DNA of 64,000 bases from Lachnospiraceae bacterium. GTDB taxonomy: Bacteria > Bacillota > Clostridia > Lachnospirales > Lachnospiraceae. A model generated the notes under the pieces. The model was not told where the DNA came from, searched no databases, and saw only the letters and a program-made list of their open reading frames with translations. Each line of letters begins with the position of its first letter. Positions within the stretch are counted from its first letter, which is position 1. The stretch is taken from the NCBI GenBank assembly GCA_009774145.1, contig VSND01000013.1, positions 12,393-76,392 of the forward strand, given 5' to 3'. Positions 1 to 9,131 of the stretch are shown in pieces. The translations under genes were made by a program, and so were the position numbers.

Positions 1-553
1 GGATACACTCCAGAATCTGCATCTGCTTATCCTGCATACCCTTGATTACAAGGAACAGCGGATCAAACCACAGATCAGAAGCGTCCATGCCATGCTCCAG
101 ACCTCTCTCCAGCATGGTCTGGCAGTACATCATACGCTCGTCATTGTCTTTTGCAATGCCTTCGCCGTTGCAGAGTGCGATAACGATGGCATCATTTGCT
201 GCTGCAAGATCAATGTACTCGATTCTTCCAGCTGCGTCTGCAGAGTTTACAATCGGTTTTCCTTTGGAACGATTGTAAACAGAGATTCCTGCTTCGATGG
301 CAGCTTTGTTTGCTGTATCAAGAGCCAGCGGAACATTGTCGAACTCGCTCTGAAGAAGCTGAACTGCCCATTTCATCAGTTCCGGTCCGTCATTCTCAGC
401 CGGTCCGATATTGACATCCAGATAATAAGCGCCTGCGTCCAGCTGCTGTTTTGCACGCTGAATGATCGGCTGCGGATCTCTCTCGGTAAAAGCCTTGTTA
501 ACAGACGGAGCTGTTGCAGACAATCTTTCCCCAATTACTACAAATTTTCCCAT
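1..553 (-). CDS. acsE: Methyltetrahydrofolate:corrinoid iron-sulfur protein methyltransferase AcsE (3' end outside window)
   Basis: Moves the methyl group from methyl-THF to the cobalt of the corrinoid protein AcsCD, the link between the two branches of the Wood-Ljungdahl pathway. The frame starts at an ATG (553) six bases after an AGGAG-like site and runs open to the window edge, giving about 184 residues of a protein that is normally near 260. It opens MGKFVVIGERLSATAPSVNK and contains the DHP-synthase/MeTr barrel signatures DVNIGPAEND and VYNRSKGKPIVNS, which line the pterin site. It is last in the acsD-acsC-acsE transcript. The call is firm from the signatures and the neighbours; the C-terminus cannot be judged. 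Confidence 0.93.
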   Translation of the reverse strand, partial: MGKFVVIGERLSATAPSVNKAFTERDPQPIIQRAKQQLDAGAYYLDVNIGPAENDGPELMKWAVQLLQSEFDNVPLALDTANKAAIEAGISVYNRSKGKPIVNSADAAGRIEYIDLAAANDAIVIALCNGEGIAKDNDERMMYCQTMLERGLEHGMDASDLWFDPLFLVIKGMQDKQMQILECI

Positions 554-623
554 GCTACTATTCTCCTTTATGCTTTTTGTATGACCGGGCCACACAGGAT
601 ATGAAGCCCGGTCATCAAGTTTC

Positions 624-1970
624 TTAAATCTCGCCGCCTGCCTGCAGATCTTTCAGGAATTTCACAAGCTGAACTGCCTCATTCGGAGCAACGATTACCT
701 GCCATCCTTCCAGCTTGGCTTCGATGTCGCCCTTCAGGACAGCAACCTTGCCCGGGATGATCAGTTTTCTGCTCTTGATCTTCGGCTCTACTTCTTCCTT
801 GATGAACTTCGCTACGGAAGTGGAGGACAGTTTGCCTGCAGCCCATGCAGTCAGAACGGAAAGTCCGCCTGCGTCGCTGATGACCAGATTGCACGGAACA
901 CCGGAGCGCTCCAGCTCGCCAGATACAACGAAGTAGGTCAGAGCGAAGTCAACCGTGGTAAGAACAACCGAGTTCTCGTTGCCGCCGTTCAGCGGGTAGA
1001 TGCCCGGCTCTACCTTCATCGGCTTCTGCGGGTCGGTATAAACGTTCTGTCTCAGTCCGTAGAGAGCAAGTCCTCTTGCGTAGTTCATGGTATCCATAAC
1101 GATGATGGAACCGTATTTCAGAACAAAGACGGAAGCAAGCGCAATCTGCATTGCTTCATCATCCGGAGCAACTTTGGACAGGTTTACGATGGACGGATAT
1201 CCAAAGGTTCTGTCAGGCTCTTTTGCCAGACATGCGCGTCTTACCTGAACCGTCGTTGCGAAGGTTTCTTTGATCGTAGCGCCGGTGGTATCGAGAACCA
1301 GCTCTTTGTAGCCAAGCTTCTCGATGGCAGCAGTGGTATCATACAGTTCGTTGATATCTGCACCGGATACGCCGAGGACAACACCGGCTGCCTTTGCGAT
1401 CTCTACCATCTCCGCATAGTTGGAAGCATCCGCACCATTGAGGATCGGCTTCTCATCCTTGCAGACATCCAAAGCTTTCTTAACTGCTTCCGGATTCTTG
1501 CAGGACAGAACAAGCGTCTTACCCTTGCCGGTTACTTTCTTAACAGCTTCTACGAACGCATCTGCATCGCCGTTGCACTCCACGTACACCATCTCTGCAT
1601 GCATTCTCTCGCCGATACGGTCATAGTCAACCTTGTTTGCCTCGGCAAGCACAGCATCCACATCCATATCCGGAGTTACGCGCACTGCGAATCTCGGCTT
1701 GCTTACGAAAGTCTTCTCATGTCTTGCCAGTACGGTCTCGCCGCCCAGTGTATACTCTGCGTCGCCGGTACCGACCTTGATCGTCTTCATGGGCGGAGCG
1801 GTAGCCTCAGATAAAGCCGCCATAGCCTCATCGGACATGTGCGGACACTTGGAGATGTCTACCGCCCCCTGTGCAACTTTCATGGAGAAAGCCATACAGG
1901 TCGGGCTTCCGCACTCTTTACAGTTTGTTTTTGGTGTTAATTTAAAAATATCTAAACCTTTTAATGCCAT
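624..1970 (-). CDS. acsC: Corrinoid iron-sulfur protein large (gamma) subunit AcsC
   Basis: Large subunit of the methyl carrier that takes the methyl from AcsE and hands it to acetyl-CoA synthase. The 448 residues match the usual length. The N-terminal 4Fe-4S module shows Cys17, Cys20, Cys25 and Cys42 in the NCKECGSPTC...KCP spacing; this cluster reactivates the oxidised cobalt. A TIM barrel follows, then a C-terminal B12-binding part with NGGNENSVVLTT and LVISDAGGLSVLTAWAAGK. The ATG is preceded by GGGAGGAGG at good spacing. It lies 22 bases after acsD and ahead of acsE, so it belongs to one transcript. Confidence 0.96.
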   Translation of the reverse strand: MALKGLDIFKLTPKTNCKECGSPTCMAFSMKVAQGAVDISKCPHMSDEAMAALSEATAPPMKTIKVGTGDAEYTLGGETVLARHEKTFVSKPRFAVRVTPDMDVDAVLAEANKVDYDRIGERMHAEMVYVECNGDADAFVEAVKKVTGKGKTLVLSCKNPEAVKKALDVCKDEKPILNGADASNYAEMVEIAKAAGVVLGVSGADINELYDTTAAIEKLGYKELVLDTTGATIKETFATTVQVRRACLAKEPDRTFGYPSIVNLSKVAPDDEAMQIALASVFVLKYGSIIVMDTMNYARGLALYGLRQNVYTDPQKPMKVEPGIYPLNGGNENSVVLTTVDFALTYFVVSGELERSGVPCNLVISDAGGLSVLTAWAAGKLSSTSVAKFIKEEVEPKIKSRKLIIPGKVAVLKGDIEAKLEGWQVIVAPNEAVQLVKFLKDLQAGGEI

Positions 1971-1992
1971 TGTATTTTCCTCCTCCCCGCGA

Positions 1993-2934
1993 TTACATCA
2001 GTTCTTTGATCATTTTAGAAATGGTTGCAACGGAAGTCGGATGTTTCAGAATGACTGCGTTGGAACCGGATGCCAGTACAGAAGCTGCTGTAGACACTTC
2101 CATGCCCACGCCGCGGGCTTCCTGCGCACCCCACTCCGGCATATCCTCTTCAGAAGCCATAGCCTCTTTTACATTCCATGCCTCGTCAGCGACCGGTGTG
2201 ATGATCGGCATCTGCAACTGTTTGTCGTCCTGGGATAATGCTGCCGCTTTGATACGGTCCATGGTGGAAACCACGTACTCAAAACCATAGCCTACTGCTG
2301 CGGTACCAACGTTCATAACGATGTTGGCCGGAGCCACACCCAGCTGGGAAATCAATACATTGAGCTGTTTTGCAAGGTTGATATCTACTGCGGACTCTGC
2401 TCCCACCTTCTGGTTGTAAGCAAGACCTGCAGCCGCACCAATACCTTTGTAGTCTTCTTCTTTAGCCGCAAGGATGATCACGTTCCTGCCCTGTGCAACC
2501 TCGGAAGCTTTGGTCAGAAGCTCTGCATCCTTTGCTACGTTCTTGCATCCGGCAATGACAAGAGGTGCGTCGATGGCGTCAACGACTTCTTTCACAACTG
2601 CCATGCAGTCTTCTACGGACTTGTCCTCGCCGTTGGGATCTGCTCCCTCAAGCTTCAGACATACGAAATCTGCACCCGGCATCTCTGCTGCTTTCTTCGC
2701 AATATCTGCCATGGTTGTGCATCCTTCATAGTATGCTTTCACGCCTGCCGGCTCATTCTCCAGACCAAGGTCAGAGATCATAACGCCAACTTTCGGTGAA
2801 TTCTCAATCGGAGCATCAAACGTATAGAACGGTAATACATTCTCGCCGCCGATTTTGATCGCTTTCTCGCCACAGCCAACTTCGACTGTGCCTATGGAAG
2901 CATTGAATTTTCCTGATTTTCCATTGAATGGCAT
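1993..2934 (-). CDS. acsD: Corrinoid iron-sulfur protein small (delta) subunit AcsD
   Basis: Partner of AcsC; the two TIM barrels hold the corrinoid between them during methyl transfer. The protein is 313 residues, the normal size, and reads through as one barrel with segments typical of AcsD such as TFDAPIENSPKVGVMISDLG, FVCLKLEGADPNGED and NAVILKHPTSVATI. No cysteine cluster is seen, as expected. The start has AAGGAGG ten bases upstream. It is the first gene of a second acs transcript: an extended -10 promoter and a hairpin lie in front of it, and a terminator separates it from acsB. Confidence 0.96.
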   Translation of the reverse strand: MPFNGKSGKFNASIGTVEVGCGEKAIKIGGENVLPFYTFDAPIENSPKVGVMISDLGLENEPAGVKAYYEGCTTMADIAKKAAEMPGADFVCLKLEGADPNGEDKSVEDCMAVVKEVVDAIDAPLVIAGCKNVAKDAELLTKASEVAQGRNVIILAAKEEDYKGIGAAAGLAYNQKVGAESAVDINLAKQLNVLISQLGVAPANIVMNVGTAAVGYGFEYVVSTMDRIKAAALSQDDKQLQMPIITPVADEAWNVKEAMASEEDMPEWGAQEARGVGMEVSTAASVLASGSNAVILKHPTSVATISKMIKELM

Positions 2935-2972
2935 TGGTATATCCTCCTTAAATATGTAAAATCTGCCCGCCT

Positions 2973-2996
2973 GGCACTTTTTGGGCCAAAAGCGCC
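2973..2996 (-). promoter_or_regulatory. Leader hairpin in front of acsD
   Basis: On the minus strand GGCGCTTTT pairs with AAAAGTGCC over a six-base loop; one G-U pair keeps the nine-pair stem complete. It sits between the predicted start of transcription and the acsD ribosome site and has no U-run after it, so it is not a simple terminator. It may protect the 5' end or serve as an operator. The function is not known. Confidence 0.4.
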
Positions 2997-3009
2997 CCCG
3001 AACAGTAAT

Positions 3010-3018
3010 ATTATACCA
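3010..3018 (-). promoter_or_regulatory. Extended -10 promoter for acsD-acsC-acsE
   Basis: The minus strand reads TGGTATAAT, a perfect -10 box with the TGn extension; the -35 region is weak. It lies about 76 bases upstream of acsD and just downstream of the acsB terminator, so acsDCE can be transcribed apart from the CODH/ACS genes. Confidence 0.6.
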
Positions 3019-3057
3019 TAAAAACTTCCATAAGAAAAGCTTTTATGCATTCCAAAA

Positions 3058-3085
3058 GGGCAACCCTGTAAAAAACAGGGTGCCC
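3058..3085 (-). terminator. Intrinsic terminator after acsB
   Basis: GGGCAACCCTGT and ACAGGGTGCCC form a stem of 11 pairs with one bulged A and a five-base loop. On the minus strand a TTTT run follows. It sits 54 bases after the acsB stop and before the acsD promoter. It may be leaky, since acsB and acsDCE products are needed together. Confidence 0.75.
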
Positions 3086-3138
3086 TGATGGATCAACCGA
3101 AGCTGCCACAGGAATCCTTCATGCAGCCTGCAAAAATC

Positions 3139-5268
3139 TTACATGAGCGGATCCAGTCCAAGTGCCGGATGTCCTTTCTCTGTTAAGAACTCAAGCAGTG
3201 TCTCCGGATCCGTTGCGATGGTCTCATCACCGATCATATCCGTGAAGTTGTCAATATCATAAACTTCTTTTGCTGCCTTGTTCAGTCTGTCTGCCACAGT
3301 CTCTTTCAGATCCTTCGGCATCCATACAATACGCTCAAAACCGCCCTCAGCCTTCATGAACTTCTTGGAAGCAATGAAGTGCTTGCCGTGTCCCATGAAG
3401 CCAGGAGTCTGTACACCGCCGCCGGTCATGGAAGCCAGTTCGCCGAAAGTCATTCCGAGAGGAGTCATGCCTGCATACTCACGGTTGGTGATTGCCACAC
3501 CGTTGGAGCAGGGCTCAATACCGCAGATACACTCGAAGCATCCGCAGGAAGTCATCGGATCCTCCATGATGGAGTACAGGGTAACATGCTCCAGAGCGCC
3601 CTGGGAGAATTTCGCAACTGCTTCATCCACATCCTCGTAACGTCCAAGGTTCTCGTCGATCACTCTTTCTTTCGTAATCACCTGGCACGGTCCCTGCGGA
3701 TCCAGCTCGTTGGTTGCTTTCGCATCCAGCCATGATACGGCGCCGCACAGTCCAAGTCTCTCAGGAGTAACCACGCATACGTGGCTCGGGGAGAATGCCT
3801 GGCACATGATACAGCTGTAGTATACCGGAACCGCCTCGTCAGTCAGAGTCGTCAGACGCTCGTCGCGGCGGTCATAAGCCGGAATTGCCAGCTCATGGCG
3901 AAGCTTCGTACACTCAGCATCATCCGTGATGATGGTCACGGCACATTTATCTACAACAGCGTCAAATTCATTTTTGATATTTGCATACAGAACCTCAGCC
4001 AGATCCTTCGCACGGAAGCCTGCCTCAAAGGTAGCCTTGCTGATACGGACACGGATCATATCACGCTGACCGGTATGCATCACGCCCTCGATGCAGTTCA
4101 CATAGCTGTGGAACTTACGCTCGAATACCGGCTCAAAGTCGGCCTGCATGTTCTTGCCTGCCACATCCACGATGTATGCGATGGAGTTCTTGCTTCCAAC
4201 CTCGAACTCGTCGAAATCTTTACCAACCAGAGTAAACTTGTGATCTTCCACTGCGGTCAGCTCTTTGGTCTGTACCAGCTCGAAGCAGTCTTTTCTGGAA
4301 CCGTCGAATTCCACCTGCATGTCGCCCTTGCGGATGATCTCGCCCTCGAATGCGGACGCGAAGGATACCGGGATGTCGATCTTGGTGATCTTGATCTTGA
4401 TATCACGCGCTTCGAGAGAAGTAGCGTTGAATTTGTCCACGTCTTCCTGAACGATCAGGCTCTTCGGTACGCGGAAGATATTCTCGGTCTCGTTGGTAAC
4501 AACCGGGAAACCAAGTGCGATCGCGCCTGCGCCGCATGCTACGATTACATCATCCAGCGGTTTGAATGCATTAACGAATGCCGGCACACGCTCGAAGGTG
4601 TACTTCATCAGGTTTGCAGCATCACCAGGTGTTACGTTACCGAAGATCAGAGCTGCACGAAGTGCAACCGATACTACATGGATGACGGATGTTACATCCT
4701 TGCCAAGCGGTACGATACGTACTGCATAGCCCATGTTCAGGCCTGCTTCCACACACTGGTCAATAACGCCGCCTACCAGAGTCACCAGGATACCCTGTGC
4801 CTGATAGCTCTTCACCAGAGCCACTGCGTCTTCTTTGGTCGGAGCGCTTCCGAGGATAACAGCCACGCCCGGGATATCGCCGGTAACCAGCGGCACGCCC
4901 AGCTCACGGATGGTTGCATCTGCCAGATGTCCGTAAAGCGGCTCCTCATACGGAGTTGCACCGTCGATGTATTTCAGTACTTCGATAAACTCTGCACAGA
5001 GCGCTGTAGCCACGCCGCTCATAAATGCATCGTTCAGTCTCTTTTCTCTGGTCATGAGCGTTTTGACAACGCCAAGAGCAGTCTTTAACTCGCCCAGATT
5101 GGCAACTTTTGTTCCGGTTACTGCGTAGTAGCAGGGCAGACTGTAAGCCGTATGCGGGAAAGCTACTGCCTTGTCAGCACCATGCTCTGCGATGGCTTTG
5201 TCGATTGCAGCCTCAGTCAGACCATAGACTGCGTCGTTTCCGCCGAATACTCTATCAAATAATGTCAC
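3139..5268 (-). CDS. acsB: Acetyl-CoA synthase (CODH/ACS complex alpha subunit) AcsB
   Basis: Joins CO from CooS, the methyl from AcsCD and CoA to acetyl-CoA on the Ni-Ni-[4Fe-4S] A-cluster. The 709 residues match bacterial ACS including the N-terminal domain that docks on CODH. A-cluster ligands can be seen as CIMCQAFSPSHVC with a later GLCG (residues about 485-510), and the distal nickel motif CGCFECICG near residue 570. Translation starts at GTG (5268), placed eight bases after GGAGG; no upstream ATG fits. It lies 25 bases downstream of a cooC-type ATPase that probably loads its nickel, and ends at a terminator. Confidence 0.97.
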   Translation of the reverse strand: MTLFDRVFGGNDAVYGLTEAAIDKAIAEHGADKAVAFPHTAYSLPCYYAVTGTKVANLGELKTALGVVKTLMTREKRLNDAFMSGVATALCAEFIEVLKYIDGATPYEEPLYGHLADATIRELGVPLVTGDIPGVAVILGSAPTKEDAVALVKSYQAQGILVTLVGGVIDQCVEAGLNMGYAVRIVPLGKDVTSVIHVVSVALRAALIFGNVTPGDAANLMKYTFERVPAFVNAFKPLDDVIVACGAGAIALGFPVVTNETENIFRVPKSLIVQEDVDKFNATSLEARDIKIKITKIDIPVSFASAFEGEIIRKGDMQVEFDGSRKDCFELVQTKELTAVEDHKFTLVGKDFDEFEVGSKNSIAYIVDVAGKNMQADFEPVFERKFHSYVNCIEGVMHTGQRDMIRVRISKATFEAGFRAKDLAEVLYANIKNEFDAVVDKCAVTIITDDAECTKLRHELAIPAYDRRDERLTTLTDEAVPVYYSCIMCQAFSPSHVCVVTPERLGLCGAVSWLDAKATNELDPQGPCQVITKERVIDENLGRYEDVDEAVAKFSQGALEHVTLYSIMEDPMTSCGCFECICGIEPCSNGVAITNREYAGMTPLGMTFGELASMTGGGVQTPGFMGHGKHFIASKKFMKAEGGFERIVWMPKDLKETVADRLNKAAKEVYDIDNFTDMIGDETIATDPETLLEFLTEKGHPALGLDPLM

Positions 5269-5293
5269 GGTATTATACCTCCAAATTTAAAAA

Positions 5294-6061
5294 TCAGTTA
5301 GATTGATCGAGGATTTCCTTAATCTTACGGATTTCCCCGGTTGCGGATTCGCTGAAATCATAGGGAGATTTCCCCTGGCGGTCCGCATCGATCACTTCCG
5401 TGTTATAGTGGATAAATCCAAGTAAATCTTCCGCCGGGATCCTGGAACGGATAAATTCTTCATCTTCCGTACCGCGAACCTTGTTGGCAACTACCCGTAC
5501 CTGCCGGATTCCAAGATCATCGGCAAGACGCCGAACATTCTTGTAGGTCTGTACGCTCCTTGCTCCGGGTTCGATCACAACAATGAACTGTTCCATGGAT
5601 TCACAGGTTCCCCGCCCCAGATGCTCCAGGCCGGCCTCCATATCCATAATGACCACATCATTGCTTCTGAGGATCAGATGGTTGATGATCCGTCTGAGCA
5701 TCACATGCTCCGGACAGACGCATCCGCCCCCGCCCGTCTCCACGGTACCCAGAAGGAGAAGCTTGACGCCGTTGCAGGTTTTACTGTACGTATCCGGAAT
5801 GTCGTCCACTTTCGGATTCAGTTTGTAAAACTGATTGTCCTCTCCGGCTCCGGTACGCTCTTCCACCAGCTTCCGCATCTTACTGATGGGAAGGATGGAA
5901 TCCAGCACATCCTCCGGAAATCCAAGCGCCAGCCCCAGATTGGCATCCGGGTCCACATCTGCGGCGAGAACCGTCCGTCCTTCCTCTGCATATAATCGTG
6001 CAAGCGTTGCTGCAAAGGTGGTCTTTCCGACTCCGCCCTTTCCGGTAATTGCTATCTTCAA
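5294..6061 (-). CDS. cooC: CooC-type nickel insertion ATPase (AcsF-like), proximal to acsB
   Basis: MinD/ParA-family ATPase that helps load nickel into CODH or ACS. It begins with the deviant Walker A GKGGVGKTTFAATLARL, followed by DVDPDANLGLALG, and carries the paired cysteines GGGGCVCPEH near residue 112 that bind nickel at the dimer interface in CooC. The length, 255 residues, is normal. The start codon is TTG (6061), seven bases after GGAGGG. Its place between cooS and acsB suggests it serves ACS (as AcsF) while the second copy serves CODH; that split of work is inference. Confidence 0.9.
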   Translation of the reverse strand: MKIAITGKGGVGKTTFAATLARLYAEEGRTVLAADVDPDANLGLALGFPEDVLDSILPISKMRKLVEERTGAGEDNQFYKLNPKVDDIPDTYSKTCNGVKLLLLGTVETGGGGCVCPEHVMLRRIINHLILRSNDVVIMDMEAGLEHLGRGTCESMEQFIVVIEPGARSVQTYKNVRRLADDLGIRQVRVVANKVRGTEDEEFIRSRIPAEDLLGFIHYNTEVIDADRQGKSPYDFSESATGEIRKIKEILDQSN

Positions 6062-6116
6062 TGTCTTACCCTCCGGTCAAAAATTTACTCTTCTTTCATA
6101 TGAAATATCGAAATGA

Positions 6117-8009
6117 TCAGATACCAAGTGCTGTTCTCTTCTCTTCGATTCTCTCGATCATCAGATCAACCAGCTTCTCGATATCCGGTTCTACCGTATA
6201 AGCAGCCTCTACCCAGTCGCGAACGCCGCTGGTCAGAAGTTCCTGCATCTGCGTAGAACCGCTTACATACGGGTCTACACCAAGGAAGGTGTCGATACCG
6301 GTGGAAACTACGTAGTTACCGATGGAAACTGCCTTCTCGGACATCCACTCAGGAGCGCATCCAACAGCCGGAAGCTGAGAAATGTTCAGGCCGGAATCCT
6401 TGGCAAGTTCTGAAACAAGGATCATCATACGGCTGATATCCACACAGGAACCCATATGTAATACCGGCGGAATGTCTGCCAGTTCGCACACGCGCTTCAA
6501 GCCTGCACCGCACAGATCTTTCGCTCTCTTGTCCATCAGACCGGCTTTTGCCGCTGCCTGTGCCGCACAGCCGGATGCGATGACAACGATATCGTTGGCA
6601 AGAAGCTTCTTCATCAGTTCAATATGAGCGGTATCCGGACGGATCTTCGGATTGTTACATCCAACCATGGCCACTGCACCGCGGATAACACCGGAGGTGA
6701 TACACTCCAGCAGAGGTTTGGTCGTTCCAAGCTCATCCACCTGAGAGTTCGTAACGCCGTCAAGCACCTTTACGATAGCTTCTACAGAATAACCAACGGT
6801 TGCTTTCTGCTTCATATCCGGGATATGTACCAGTTCCGGTTTACGGTTCTTGAAGTTGTCGCAGGCCAGTTTCACGATCTGTTTTGCCTTCTCTGCAGCG
6901 GTTCCTACCGTAAAGTGGATATACTCGGAATCCGGCATCTGAGCGATTGCGGAAGTCGTGATGAATTTGGTATGGAAACATTTGCTCAGAGGTCCAAGTG
7001 CCGGGAAGATACACTGTACGTCTACAACGATCGCCTCGCAGGCGCCGGTCAGAACCACGTTTTCCTGCTGCAGGAAATTACCCGCCATTGGAATACCGCG
7101 GCGCATGGCAACCTCGTTGGAAGTACAGCAGACACCGGATACGGTGATGCCCTTTGCACCAACGGATTTTGCATAGGCAATCAGCTCCGGATCATCTGCA
7201 TATTCGCAGATCATCTCGGAAAGCGACGGATCATGTCCGTGAACTACGATATTAACGTTGTCAGCATTCATAACGCCAAGGTTTGCTTCGGTATCAATGG
7301 GCTTCGGAGTGCCGAACAGGACATCGGAGAACTCCGTACCGCACATGGAACCGCCCCAGCCATCGCCAAGACCTGCACGGAAGGACTGACGAACCAGAGC
7401 TTCCGGTTTGGAAGAACATCCCATATGACTCATATGCAGAGAACAGGATACCTCACGGTCAATAGCCCGCGGTGTAATTCCTTCTCTCTCCCAGATCTCC
7501 TGGGTATGCTTCGGTGCACGCTGTACCCAGCGCTGGAAGCCGAACGGTTTACCATACTCAAGAAGCGCCAGCTCTGCCACTTCATGAGCCAGATCATAGA
7601 TATCTTTTCCTTCGGTCTCAACGCCCCACTCTTTTGCGATGCGGATGAGCTTCTCAGGATCTTTTACTTTATAAGCTCCGTCGGGAGCAGATGCATACAG
7701 CGTATGGCAGATCTCACGGCCGTGATCGGAGTGAGTTGCAGCGCCGCCTGCAGTAAATTTCAGATAGTTACGTCCTACGATACCATGAGCGTCGCATCCG
7801 CAGATTCCTCTCGGAGCCTTCGGAGTGATACGGCATGGTCCCATAGCACAGATACGGCAGCAGATACCCTGCTCACCGAATTTACAATGTGGCGTCTGGT
7901 TCTTTACACGGAACTGCCAGGCGTCAGCACCAACCTTGGCGCCGGTTTCCAGCAGTCTGTTAGTAGCGGCTTCGAACTCTTCAACTGTTGTTAATTTAAA
8001 GTCTCCCAT
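6117..8009 (-). CDS. cooS: Anaerobic Ni-carbon monoxide dehydrogenase catalytic subunit CooS/AcsA
   Basis: Reversibly reduces CO2 to CO at a Ni-Fe-S C-cluster; the CO is passed to AcsB. The protein is 630 residues, as usual. The N-terminal cysteines that hold the D- and B-clusters can be seen in CKFGEQGICCRICAMGPCR and ICGCDAHG. C-cluster ligands occur in later blocks, such as HGHDPSLSE, GVCCTSNE, CNNPKIRPD, SGCAAQAAAKAG and MGSCVDISR. It is flanked on both sides by cooC-type ATPases and is on one strand with acsB, so it forms the beta subunit of the bifunctional CODH/ACS complex. Confidence 0.97.
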   Translation of the reverse strand: MGDFKLTTVEEFEAATNRLLETGAKVGADAWQFRVKNQTPHCKFGEQGICCRICAMGPCRITPKAPRGICGCDAHGIVGRNYLKFTAGGAATHSDHGREICHTLYASAPDGAYKVKDPEKLIRIAKEWGVETEGKDIYDLAHEVAELALLEYGKPFGFQRWVQRAPKHTQEIWEREGITPRAIDREVSCSLHMSHMGCSSKPEALVRQSFRAGLGDGWGGSMCGTEFSDVLFGTPKPIDTEANLGVMNADNVNIVVHGHDPSLSEMICEYADDPELIAYAKSVGAKGITVSGVCCTSNEVAMRRGIPMAGNFLQQENVVLTGACEAIVVDVQCIFPALGPLSKCFHTKFITTSAIAQMPDSEYIHFTVGTAAEKAKQIVKLACDNFKNRKPELVHIPDMKQKATVGYSVEAIVKVLDGVTNSQVDELGTTKPLLECITSGVIRGAVAMVGCNNPKIRPDTAHIELMKKLLANDIVVIASGCAAQAAAKAGLMDKRAKDLCGAGLKRVCELADIPPVLHMGSCVDISRMMILVSELAKDSGLNISQLPAVGCAPEWMSEKAVSIGNYVVSTGIDTFLGVDPYVSGSTQMQELLTSGVRDWVEAAYTVEPDIEKLVDLMIERIEEKRTALGI

Positions 8010-8036
8010 ATAAATCTCCTTTTTTGCAGTTCTGGA

Positions 8037-8807
8037 TTAGAGTTCCAGACTGTCAATAATCTTGTATAATGCCTGTCTTACAGGATTGTCTGACGGAAGC
8101 CGGGTTGTCGGAGTACCGGCACTGTCAAACTCATATACACCATCGTCCTGGGGCACTACCCCAAGAAGCGTCAGTTCCTGTTTCTGAACCTCTTCCTGAA
8201 TACCTTCATTCAGGACACCCCCGGGTGCCCGGTTCACAATCAAGCCGACTTTCTTCGGCTTCAGTCCGCATTCCGGAATCAGCCGGGCGATCCTGCCCAC
8301 GGCCTGAACTCCTCTGCGGGAACAGTCGCTCACCAGAATCACAACATCTACATTCGGAAGGATTCCGCGGCTGATATGCTCCATACCCGCCTCATTGTCA
8401 ACAACCACATAATTATAGTGCTGTGCGCGTCTGGCAACCTGGGTTGACAACAGTCCGTTGACAAAACAGTAACAGCCTTTTCCCTGTGTATGTCCCATGA
8501 CCAGCAGGTCGTAGTCATCTTCCTCCACCAGAGAAGAATCAAATTTGAACTCCGCATAGTCCTGCTTGGACATCCCCGGAGGAATGGGACTCACATCCGC
8601 CATCTCGGCTTTTGCGATCTCTTCACGGATATCACCGAGCGTCATATCCACTTCCACTCCAAGCACTTCGTTCAGATTGGAATTCGCATCTGCATCCACC
8701 GCCAGGATCGGTCCTTTTTTCTGTTCTGCTAAATACTGAATCAGCATGCCGGTCAATGTGGTCTTGCCCACACCGCCCTTGCCTGCTACTGCTATTGTTT
8801 GCGGCAT
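8037..8807 (-). CDS. cooC: CooC-type nickel insertion ATPase, upstream of cooS
   Basis: Second MinD-like ATPase of the cluster, 256 residues, ATG start after GTAGGAGATG. It has the deviant Walker A GKGGVGKTTLTGMLIQYL, DADANSNLNEVLG, and the cysteine pair KGCYCFVNG that in CooC dimers binds one nickel. It shares the fold but only limited sequence with the copy at 5294-6061, so this is not a recent duplication. Placed 28 bases before cooS, it is the better candidate for C-cluster nickel insertion. Confidence 0.9.
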   Translation of the reverse strand: MPQTIAVAGKGGVGKTTLTGMLIQYLAEQKKGPILAVDADANSNLNEVLGVEVDMTLGDIREEIAKAEMADVSPIPPGMSKQDYAEFKFDSSLVEEDDYDLLVMGHTQGKGCYCFVNGLLSTQVARRAQHYNYVVVDNEAGMEHISRGILPNVDVVILVSDCSRRGVQAVGRIARLIPECGLKPKKVGLIVNRAPGGVLNEGIQEEVQKQELTLLGVVPQDDGVYEFDSAGTPTTRLPSDNPVRQALYKIIDSLEL

Positions 8808-8982
8808 ATCGTCATCTCCTACATTCTAAAATCTTTTCAACCATACAAGCGTGTGTATTCCGGGCCTGTCAGCAGTCTCCGACCAGTCTTCTTCCGCTTC
8901 ATCCGCATCGAATGGCTCCCTGCCGGACGGGATTTATGGAAGATACAGTTCCGGAAAATTATCTCGCAGAGTTTACGCGGCA

Positions 8983-9096
8983 TTACGCAGCCGCCGCAAA
9001 AATCGTCGTGTTGATGGTGGCTGTCTGAAGAATCTCTGTGCCCGTATCCGTCTCTGGTGGAAAAACTTCAAAGTAAACAGGCACATTCTGTTTCAT
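8983..9096 (-). other. Possible small or decayed open frame between cooT and cooC
   Basis: In the 324-base gap 8808-9131 a 37-residue frame starts MKQNVPVYFEVFPPETDTGT and stops early. A GGAGG lies 24 bases before the ATG, too far for ideal use. A second frame takes over at the same point and reads DDFCGGCVMPRKLC, then runs on to 8841 or so. Joined by a one-base shift the two would give a longer Cys-containing protein, which suggests a damaged gene. It matches nothing I recognise. The rest of the gap shows no other signal. Confidence 0.25.
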
Positions 9097-9131
9097 TACA
9101 TCTGACAGCCTTACTGTTATCTACCTCCATT

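Noticed and set aside
3781..5088. Long open frame (435 codons) on the plus strand opposite acsB
   Set aside because: Antisense to a fully conserved gene, no ribosome site, Cys/His-rich composition typical of a shadow frame.
6624..7994. Long plus-strand open frame (456 codons) opposite cooS
   Set aside because: Mirror of the conserved CODH gene; no start signal and no family resemblance.
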